A stretch of DNA of 12,276 bases, from positions 1 to 12,276 of the forward strand of contig JAGHBZ010000120.1 of the NCBI GenBank assembly GCA_021160705.1, in the 5' to 3' direction. The position numbers and the translations under genes are program-made. This stretch comes from Candidatus Sumerlaeota bacterium (lineage in GTDB: Bacteria; Sumerlaeota; Sumerlaeia; MWCT01; JAGHBZ01). How positions within the stretch are numbered: the stretch's first letter is position 1; each line of letters opens with the position of its first letter. The notes under the pieces were generated by a model. That model did no database searches. It was not told the origin of the DNA and saw only the letters and a program-made list of their open reading frames with translations. This document shows positions 6,313-12,276 of this stretch, piece by piece.

Positions 6313-8406
6313 ATGGAAAAACGAAAATATAGTCTTCAAAAAGTACGTAACATCGGCATTATGGCACATATTGACGCAGGTAAGACCACTACTACCGAGC
6401 GGATTCTCTATTATACTGGTCGCACGTATAAAATAGGCGAAGTTGACCAGGGCACCGCTGAAATGGACTGGATGGAGCAGGAAAAAGAGCGAGGTATTAC
6501 TATCACCTCCGCAGCTACACAATGTGTCTGGAAGGAATACTATATTAATATCATTGACACACCTGGACACGTAGATTTTACAGTGGAGGTAGAGCGGTCA
6601 ATTAGAGTGTTAGATGGGGCAATTGCTTTGTTCTGTGCGGTGGGTGGCGTTGAACCCCAGTCTGAGACCGTCTGGCGACAGGCTGACCGCTATAAAGTGC
6701 CACGGATTGCATTCATTAACAAGATGGACCGAATCGGAGCTGATTTCTTCGGTACAATTAAAATGATGGTCGACCGATTACACACTCATCCGCTTCCCGT
6801 GCAGATTCCTATCGGGAAGGAGGAAAATTTTGTCGGTATCATTGACCTGGTCGAAATGAAAGCCTATTACTGGAATACTAAAGAAAGCGAAGAAAGTAAA
6901 GGTGCAATATTTTCTACTACTGAGATACCCGCTGAACTGAGAGATGAAGCGGAAAGAATGCACGACGAAATGCTGGAGTCTCTGGCTGAATTTGACGACT
7001 CTATTATGGAAGACTACCTTGAGAAGCGTTCCCCGGGTATTGACAGGATAAGAAAAGCCATCCGACAGGCTACCCTTTCCTGTCAATTAACCCCGGTTCT
7101 TTGTGGTTCTGCTTTTCGGAACAGGGGCATACAGCCACTACTGGATGCCATCATTTATTATTTACCATCACCTCTGGATATGCCTCCTATTTCCGGGGTC
7201 AACCCTGAGACCGGCGAGACACAGGAACGGCATCCAAGTGATTCTGAACCCCTGTCAGCGCTTGCCTTTAAGGTTCAGACAGACCCACACGTCGGACGCA
7301 TTACTTATGTCCGGGTATATTCCGGTGTGTTGACTGCAAAAACCTATGTTTACAATGCAACTCGTGAGCTCAATGAACGTGTCAATGATATACTCTTGAT
7401 GCACGCAAATCGACGTCAGCGAGTCAGTGAACTTAGAACTGGTGACATCGGTGCTATTGTGGGGCTTAAACGTACATTTACTGGCGACACTTTATCCGAC
7501 CCGACACATCCAATCTTGCTTGAGCCAATGCGATTCCCCGAACCTGTCATTTCCATTGCTATTGAGCCAAAGACTCGCGCTGACCAGGAAAAACTCGGGC
7601 TTGCTATGAGCAAACTTGCTGAAGAAGACCCTACTTTTCACGTTAAATTTGATGAAGAAACTAACCAAACTATTATCTCCGGAATGGGCGAACTTCATCT
7701 GGAGATTTTAACCGACCGATTGCGCAGAGAATTTAATGTCGGCGTCAACGTCGGTAAACCACGTGTATCTTACCGTGAGACGCTTACTAAATCAGCAGAG
7801 GCTGAAGGTAAATTTATCAAGCAGTCCGGTGGAAAAGGTCAATATGGTCATGTATGGCTACGAATTGAGCCAATGCAGCCAGGATTCGGGTTTGAATTTG
7901 TCAATGAAATTAAAGGTGGAGTTATTCCCAAAGAGTTTATCCCTGCTATAGAAAAAGGTATTATTGAAGCTATGCAGTCCGGGGTACTCGTTGGGTATCC
8001 CATTGTGGACATAAAAGTTACGTTATTTGACGGTTCTTTCCATCCTGTTGACTCTTCAGAGATTGCGTTTAAGATTGCCGCTTCAATGGCATTTCAAGAG
8101 GGCGCACGGCGGTGCGACCCTCATTTGCTGGAACCTATTATGAATATCGAAATCCTTACACCTTCAAACTATCTCGGCGATGTAATCGGAAACTTACAGC
8201 AACGTCGTGCGCAGATTGAGGACATCTCCACGCGTCTGGATTTGCATATCATTCGCGCAATGGTCCCCCTTGCTGAGATGTTTGGTTATGCCACTGACCT
8301 GCGCTCCCTCACACAGGGTCGTGCTACATATACTATGCAGTTCTCTCACTATGAGCGTGTGCCCCGGGAAATTGAGGAAAAAATCATTATTACTCCCAGG
8401 ACGTAA
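6313..8406 (+). CDS. fusA: Elongation factor G
   Basis: EF-G is the GTPase that drives translocation of tRNA and mRNA on the ribosome and, with ribosome recycling factor, splits post-termination ribosomes. The 697 residues fit bacterial EF-G. GTPase motifs are AHIDAGKT (G1, 18-25), ERGITITSAAT (G2/switch I), DTPGH (G3, 82-86, with the catalytic His at 86), NKMD (G4, 136-139) and GSAF (G5, 265-268). Domain IV is intact, with SGGKGQYGHVW and the tip loop FHPVDSSE (His 577, matching the conserved decoding-site His). ATG 6313 gives the usual N-terminus up to VRNIGIMAHIDAG. The nearest Shine-Dalgarno match, GAAGGA at 6304-6309, leaves only 3 bases of spacing, shorter than for its neighbours. It follows rpsG after a 152-base gap holding a terminator and possible promoter. 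No tuf follows; it converges on rlmN. Confidence 0.99.
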   Translation: MEKRKYSLQKVRNIGIMAHIDAGKTTTTERILYYTGRTYKIGEVDQGTAEMDWMEQEKERGITITSAATQCVWKEYYINIIDTPGHVDFTVEVERSIRVLDGAIALFCAVGGVEPQSETVWRQADRYKVPRIAFINKMDRIGADFFGTIKMMVDRLHTHPLPVQIPIGKEENFVGIIDLVEMKAYYWNTKESEESKGAIFSTTEIPAELRDEAERMHDEMLESLAEFDDSIMEDYLEKRSPGIDRIRKAIRQATLSCQLTPVLCGSAFRNRGIQPLLDAIIYYLPSPLDMPPISGVNPETGETQERHPSDSEPLSALAFKVQTDPHVGRITYVRVYSGVLTAKTYVYNATRELNERVNDILLMHANRRQRVSELRTGDIGAIVGLKRTFTGDTLSDPTHPILLEPMRFPEPVISIAIEPKTRADQEKLGLAMSKLAEEDPTFHVKFDEETNQTIISGMGELHLEILTDRLRREFNVGVNVGKPRVSYRETLTKSAEAEGKFIKQSGGKGQYGHVWLRIEPMQPGFGFEFVNEIKGGVIPKEFIPAIEKGIIEAMQSGVLVGYPIVDIKVTLFDGSFHPVDSSEIAFKIAASMAFQEGARRCDPHLLEPIMNIEILTPSNYLGDVIGNLQQRRAQIEDISTRLDLHIIRAMVPLAEMFGYATDLRSLTQGRATYTMQFSHYERVPREIEEKIIITPRT

Positions 8407-8410
8407 TCTC

Positions 8411-8477
8411 CTCAATTTACCCCCCTACCCTACTAATTGAGAGATAGATTGGAAAGAAACACTATTGTTCTTTAATC
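8411..8477. other. Two weak inverted repeats between convergent fusA and rlmN
   Basis: The 104-base gap holds CTCAATT (8411-8417) paired with AATTGAG (8435-8441). A second hairpin follows: GATT plus AAAGAA (8447-8458) pairs with TTCTTT plus AATC (8468-8477), with a 2-base bulge and a 9-base loop. Both stems are AT-rich and neither has a clear T tract, so they are at best weak, possibly bidirectional, ends for the two converging transcripts. Confidence 0.3.
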
Positions 8478-8510
8478 TGGGGTCTTCTCAGGATAAAATA
8501 TCCCGACTAC

Positions 8511-9569
8511 TTAATGCGATTGTGCGAGGAGATAGTTCCCCGCAAGTTGCCCACAGGCAGCCTTAATATCCTTCCCTTTAGAATACCGAACCGCTACTGT
8601 GTAATTCTTGGTGACTAAAATTTGCCGAAATCTTTCAATATGTTCCTGTGGCGATGGTTCATAAGGGAGATGAGGCACAGGATTATACACAATGAGATTG
8701 ACCTTCGCACGTATTGGGCGAAGCAGTCTGGCAAGGCGACGAGCATCTTCCTCTGTATCATTTACGTCTTTCAGCATAACGTATTCAAACGTTATACGAC
8801 GTCGCCGGGGTAAAGGAAACTCTCTACAGGCATCAATCAATGACTCAATAGGATATTTCTTATTAATCGGCATCAATTGCGAACGAAGTTCGTTGGTAGT
8901 GGCGTTAAGGGAGAGTGCTAAATTTACTCCAACCCCTGATTCACCCAATTTTTTTATACCCGGCGGGATCCCCACAGTAGAAACCGTCACGCGTCGCGGA
9001 GAGAACGCACAATATTGAGGTGAAGTAAGAAATCTTAATGCAGTCACCACTGCCTGAGTGTTCAGCAGCGGTTCGCCCATTCCCATAAAAACCAGGTTTC
9101 GCAGACACTGATTCTCGGTAAGAAACTCACGGCGACTAATCAATACCTGGTCTATAATTTCCGGTGGAGTTAGATTTCGGATATAACCCATCTGAGCGGT
9201 GAGACAAAATGTACACTTCATCGGACAGCCTACCTGAGTGGACACACATAACGTAAACACATCTCGTTTTTTGTTGTCTGGCATAAGCACCGACTCTATG
9301 AACTCACCATCTCTGAGTCGGTAGAGTATCTTTTTTGTGCCATCAATGCTCTCCTGCACGTTCTCTACTGCGAGTGAATCAATGAAGTAATGTTCTGCCA
9401 GATACCATCTTGCCTCTTTCGGGAGGTTGGTCATTTCGTCAAACGAGCGAAGAGTTCTGCTCTTATAGAGCCAATGACAGACCTGTCGGGCGGAGTAATG
9501 TTTGTAGCCTGCCCGAATGAGTTCATCAGTAAGCTCCTGCACTGTAATTGCTTTTATAGACCTTTTCAT
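8511..9569 (-). CDS. rlmN: Dual-specificity 23S rRNA (A2503-C2)/tRNA (A37-C2) methyltransferase RlmN
   Basis: RlmN is a radical SAM enzyme that methylates C2 of A2503 in the peptidyl-transferase centre of 23S rRNA and of A37 in some tRNAs, through a transient cysteine-bound intermediate. The 352 residues contain the three parts of the mechanism. The 4Fe-4S ligands are C115, C119 and C122 in VGCPMKCTFC. C108 and C339 are the two extra conserved cysteines (118 and 355 in E. coli), the latter in AACGQLAG. FIESVLMP carries the conserved Glu near 92. GMGEPLLN (163-170) binds SAM, and an N-terminal HhH-like segment (about 1-50) is present. Cfr, the resistance paralogue that methylates C8, is unlikely given RlmN-like length and AACGQLAG. 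The start is ATG 9569, with only a weak GAGAG-like binding site upstream. It has its own promoter at 9612-9640 and converges on fusA. Confidence 0.97.
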   Translation of the reverse strand: MKRSIKAITVQELTDELIRAGYKHYSARQVCHWLYKSRTLRSFDEMTNLPKEARWYLAEHYFIDSLAVENVQESIDGTKKILYRLRDGEFIESVLMPDNKKRDVFTLCVSTQVGCPMKCTFCLTAQMGYIRNLTPPEIIDQVLISRREFLTENQCLRNLVFMGMGEPLLNTQAVVTALRFLTSPQYCAFSPRRVTVSTVGIPPGIKKLGESGVGVNLALSLNATTNELRSQLMPINKKYPIESLIDACREFPLPRRRRITFEYVMLKDVNDTEEDARRLARLLRPIRAKVNLIVYNPVPHLPYEPSPQEHIERFRQILVTKNYTVAVRYSKGKDIKAACGQLAGNYLLAQSH

Positions 9570-9611
9570 ACGTGTCTCTCTACGGGATGAGGTAATGGCT
9601 TGATGGGTTTA

Positions 9612-9640
9612 ATAATACGTCCCTGGGTTACTGGTGTCAA
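9612..9640 (-). promoter_or_regulatory. Strong sigma70-type promoter for rlmN
   Basis: On the minus strand a perfect TTGACA (complement of 9635-9640) is followed after exactly 17 bases by TATTAT (complement of 9612-9617, five of six consensus bases). The -10 box ends 42 bases upstream of the rlmN ATG, so transcription would start near 9605. This is the best promoter match in the window, and it lets rlmN be transcribed independently of the symporter gene upstream. Confidence 0.75.
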
Positions 9641-9717
9641 CCCTAAAACGGCACTACGTTTCGCTCGAACGCACTCTTCAACGCACCGGCATCCACCCAC
9701 CACTCACCATAACAAGA

Positions 9718-12060
9718 TTACGCCTGCCACTTTTTCTCTGAAAAGGTCAATGCGACCAGATAACCCAGAAATAGACCCACAATAATCAGAATAAAACCGT
9801 ATGTGCGGTTATAAAGAGAAAAGTCAGCAATGAAGTTTGCCTTATATATGAGTTTCATAAGAGCAACAAATAGGAGCACAAGCGCCGCAATCACCTGGAT
9901 ACTACCACGAGCAGAGTTCTCAGCAATCTTTAAGTTCCTAATGCCCCGGTAGAGTAAATAACCTGCGATAATGATGAAAATAATGGAAAACGTGGTGTTC
10001 CCGATTACTGGTGTGGGATAGAGTGCGTTGCCAAGAATGGCTTTGCCAAACCCGAACAGAAAGCAATATATCGTGGCAACCGCAAGCACAAATGCCTTCA
10101 GATTGCTCCAGGTCAGTGGCGTACGTGCCTTAATGTCAGGACAGAGCTCAGCAATAGGCTTCCACCCGGGACCACCGGGTTGTACTCTTCGGTAAAATTC
10201 TATCAGTTTTTCCTTATCTACAGGTTGCGTAACAGCAGTAACAGTCAACGCCAGCCCCACCGCAAACGGTATGCTAAGGAGCAGGTTCTCCGGGTAGGGA
10301 AGTTCGAGTCCAATTTTTGGACCAAAATATTGAACAAGAAATACAAAATATATTAAAGCAGAAATACACGTAATTTCAGACCAGGCATTAATACGCCACC
10401 AATACCACCGCAGGAGATAAATAATCCCTATACCACTGTTCAGCGCTGCAAGAAATAACCAGGCTGAGGCTATGGAACTGATATAAAGACTCACGGTGAT
10501 TCCCACCAGTGCAATTAGCAATGTTGCAAGCATAGAGACACGTACATAATGTTTCTCTGAACGATTCTTTGCTATGAATGGACGATACAGGTCGTTTACC
10601 AGATAAGAAGCACCAAGATTCACCTGCGTGGATATGGTAGACATATATGCCGCAAAGAACGAGACAAGCAATAATCCAAGCAGTCCGGGACTCAGGAGTT
10701 TAATCATAACTTTTATGTACCCGTCTTCAGCCCATTCTGCATTAGGCACAAACCCGGTCACTTTGTCGGGAAGATGAGGAAACATCACTGCAGCCACAAT
10801 CCCCACGACAAGCCAGGGCCACATCCGCAATGTATAGTGAGCCACACCATACCACAGATAGCCGAGTGCGGCGTGACGTTCGTTCTTCGCTGAGAGCATT
10901 CGTTGGGCAAAATAACTCCCTCCATCTGTAAATCCGACCGCCCACCAGGCAACCAGCAAATATATAATAAGATGTCTAAACGGCATTAATCCTAAACCAC
11001 CTGATTCTTTTATTGGCGTAATATTTATCATAGCCAGGGCTTTTTGGTCTGAATAATACTCGCTCATCTTGTGGAGTAGTGTCTCCATTCCACCAAGATG
11101 ATGTACACCTAAATATGCCAGATATATACAACCTGCCATCGCTATGAAGAACTGAAAAAAGTCGGTAATCAACACTCCCCACAGCCCTGAAATCGTTGTA
11201 TACAGAATAGTGACCGCAAATAGAAAAAATAGAATTTTGAGCTCGTTTATACCAGAAACATACTGAGCAGAACCCGCAATAACAGTGAATGGGTCGGTGC
11301 CAGTGAACTGTTGTTGAACCATATCCACTTTATCGCTAATCCCCACATACGAAAAGACCTTTTGAGGGTCAAGCCCCTGTTTTAGTGCCTCGCTCAGAAA
11401 ACGAGTCTTTCCGACCAGGTCTAATTTCTCATAGATTTCAAAAGGATTTAATTTACCCGCAAGAACAAGCTCGCGCACTTTCTCCGGCAAACCAGATGAG
11501 ACAGGGGTTTTGATATATATCCATTTAAGAATATCGTCCACAATTGGAATAGCAGGGAGTTTGGGAAAAGTAAGTGCGATGATTTTACTCATCGCCTTAT
11601 TGACCCAGCCCATTACCAGACACCCATACGGAAGCGCCAGCCAGAAAGCTTTAAACCCTCGCAATACGTTCGCAGAACCTCCGGAGTAACGCACATAGAC
11701 GAATTCCATATCGGTGATGATATTTGTCCGACGCCATAGCCGTGCAAAAAAGAACACACCCGCCATTGTTATAGGTACCTGACACCACCAGAACCAATTC
11801 TTTGAGATACCCTGGGTCACCACCCAACCAGAGAGTGCCAGTGGCGTATCAGCTGCAAAAGTAGTAGCAACCATAGAGGTACCAAGAATCCACCAGGGTA
11901 TGCCACCACCGGAGATGAAATAGTCGCGGGTAGACTTACGGGCTCGTTTTGTAAAATAAATACCTACCGAAATAGAGAAAATGATATAAATGGCGATAAT
12001 AATCCAGTCTGTACTTCCAGGACCTCGCCAGTTCTCAAGAAATAACTTTACTTCATGCAT
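9718..12060 (-). CDS. Sodium:solute symporter (SSS family), large variant
   Basis: This is an inner-membrane transporter of the SSS/SSF family (LeuT fold), which couples solute uptake to a sodium gradient; the substrate cannot be read from sequence. The 780 residues hold roughly 15-16 hydrophobic segments, starting with WIIIAIYIIFSISVGIYF at 19-36. Family features include RDYFISGGGIPWWILGTSMVA (45-65), covering the broken first core helix, and SFFAAYMSTISTQVNLGASY (467-486), the Ser/Thr-rich helix that supplies sodium ligands in vSGLT. Two oddities appear. A hydrophilic insert of about 100 residues (about 165-270) lies between the TM4 and TM5 segments. The C-terminal region (about 590-780) has five more hydrophobic segments, making the protein much longer than the usual 450-600. 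The start at 12060 is fixed by AGGAGG (complement of 12066-12071) with 5 bases of spacing. It lies 69 bases downstream of icd on the same strand and may share its transcript. Confidence 0.93.
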   Translation of the reverse strand: MHEVKLFLENWRGPGSTDWIIIAIYIIFSISVGIYFTKRARKSTRDYFISGGGIPWWILGTSMVATTFAADTPLALSGWVVTQGISKNWFWWCQVPITMAGVFFFARLWRRTNIITDMEFVYVRYSGGSANVLRGFKAFWLALPYGCLVMGWVNKAMSKIIALTFPKLPAIPIVDDILKWIYIKTPVSSGLPEKVRELVLAGKLNPFEIYEKLDLVGKTRFLSEALKQGLDPQKVFSYVGISDKVDMVQQQFTGTDPFTVIAGSAQYVSGINELKILFFLFAVTILYTTISGLWGVLITDFFQFFIAMAGCIYLAYLGVHHLGGMETLLHKMSEYYSDQKALAMINITPIKESGGLGLMPFRHLIIYLLVAWWAVGFTDGGSYFAQRMLSAKNERHAALGYLWYGVAHYTLRMWPWLVVGIVAAVMFPHLPDKVTGFVPNAEWAEDGYIKVMIKLLSPGLLGLLLVSFFAAYMSTISTQVNLGASYLVNDLYRPFIAKNRSEKHYVRVSMLATLLIALVGITVSLYISSIASAWLFLAALNSGIGIIYLLRWYWWRINAWSEITCISALIYFVFLVQYFGPKIGLELPYPENLLLSIPFAVGLALTVTAVTQPVDKEKLIEFYRRVQPGGPGWKPIAELCPDIKARTPLTWSNLKAFVLAVATIYCFLFGFGKAILGNALYPTPVIGNTTFSIIFIIIAGYLLYRGIRNLKIAENSARGSIQVIAALVLLFVALMKLIYKANFIADFSLYNRTYGFILIIVGLFLGYLVALTFSEKKWQA

Positions 12061-12129
12061 TCCGTCCTCCTTTCGGGAAAGTATGCGATAAGATTTACTT
12101 TACTCGCTTATGCAAAATCAGGATTATGT

Positions 12130-12276
12130 TTATCCAGCGATTTTCTGCATATTCTCAATTATACGCGTGGCAAACTCCGAGGTCTTTACCTTGGTCGCAC
12201 CTTCCATCTGCCGCGCCAGGTCATAGGTCACCCATTTTTGTTTAATGGTTTCTGTTAAGCCTTTCTGAAGCAACTC
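12130..12276 (-). CDS. icd: Isocitrate dehydrogenase, NADP-type, C-terminal fragment (gene runs off the window)
   Basis: Only the last 48 codons and the TAA stop are inside the window; the gene continues past base 12276. The translated end contains WVTYDLARQMEGA followed by KVKTSEFATRIIENM, which aligns with the E. coli Icd C-terminus (VTYDFERLMDGA, then SEFGDAIIENM), and has five extra residues (QKIAG). The enzyme oxidatively decarboxylates isocitrate to 2-oxoglutarate in the TCA cycle. The Tyr and Arg in VTYDLAR (codons at 12223-12225 and 12211-12213) correspond to Tyr391 and Arg395 of E. coli Icd, which contact the 2'-phosphate of NADP, so NADP is the likely cofactor. The other determinants, Lys344 and Tyr345, lie outside the window. 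The gene lies immediately upstream of the symporter, same strand, with no clear terminator in the 69-base gap. Family is confident; cofactor is a reasoned inference. Confidence 0.85.
   Translation of the reverse strand, partial: ELLQKGLTETIKQKWVTYDLARQMEGATKVKTSEFATRIIENMQKIAG

Noticed and set aside
6148..6570. A 140-codon minus-strand open frame over the rpsG-fusA gap and the fusA start
   Set aside because: It lies antisense to EF-G and the terminator, shows no family motif, and is explained as a shadow of fusA codons.
9643..9717. A 25-codon in-frame extension after the symporter TAA, considered as stop-codon read-through
   Set aside because: A run of this length is expected by chance; there is no read-through context or recognisable domain, and it leads directly to the rlmN promoter.

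Overview
The window reads as ordinary bacterial chromosome carrying mostly housekeeping genes. There are six complete, clearly recognisable genes, one complete secreted protein of unknown role, and the 3' end of a further gene. Coding density is high: every gap is shorter than 300 bases. I see no rRNA, tRNA, CRISPR array, insertion sequence, integrase or phage gene. The gene types are bacterial (FtsK, S12, S7, EF-G, RlmN). Ribosome-binding sites are AGGAGG-like, and three promoters carry a perfect TTGACA -35 box. The secreted protein with PNGGE-type Kre9/KNH-like beta domains, the large SSS symporter and the TatD-radical SAM fusion fit an uncultured lineage such as candidate division WOR-3 or another FCB-like phylum. 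That placement is an impression, not a demonstration.

Layout, left to right. Bases 1-133 are a leader with no gene I can support. ftsK (134-2443, +) encodes a four-TM DNA translocase. It converges on a minus-strand gene (2518-3912) that fuses a TatD-type metal hydrolase to a radical SAM domain. A 234-base divergent gap follows, with a good sigma70-like promoter, and then a secreted two-domain protein (4147-5073, +). A second promoter region precedes the str-operon genes rpsL (5262-5633), rpsG (5684-6160) and fusA (6313-8406). A strong intrinsic terminator-like hairpin lies between rpsG and fusA, and no tuf gene follows fusA. fusA converges on rlmN (8511-9569, -), which has its own good promoter. 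Further right on the minus strand are a 780-residue SSS-family symporter (9718-12060) and, upstream of it, the last 48 codons of an isocitrate dehydrogenase (12130-12276).

Functional links. S12, S7, EF-G and RlmN all serve the ribosome: two 30S proteins, the translocase, and the methyltransferase for 23S A2503 and tRNA A37. FtsK serves chromosome segregation and division. The symporter and isocitrate dehydrogenase are co-directional, 69 bases apart, and could be co-transcribed. Nothing suggests a defence system or a mobile island. The items most worth a second look are the TatD-radical SAM fusion, the terminator that splits the str genes, the roughly 100-residue insert in the symporter, and the uncharacterised secreted protein.
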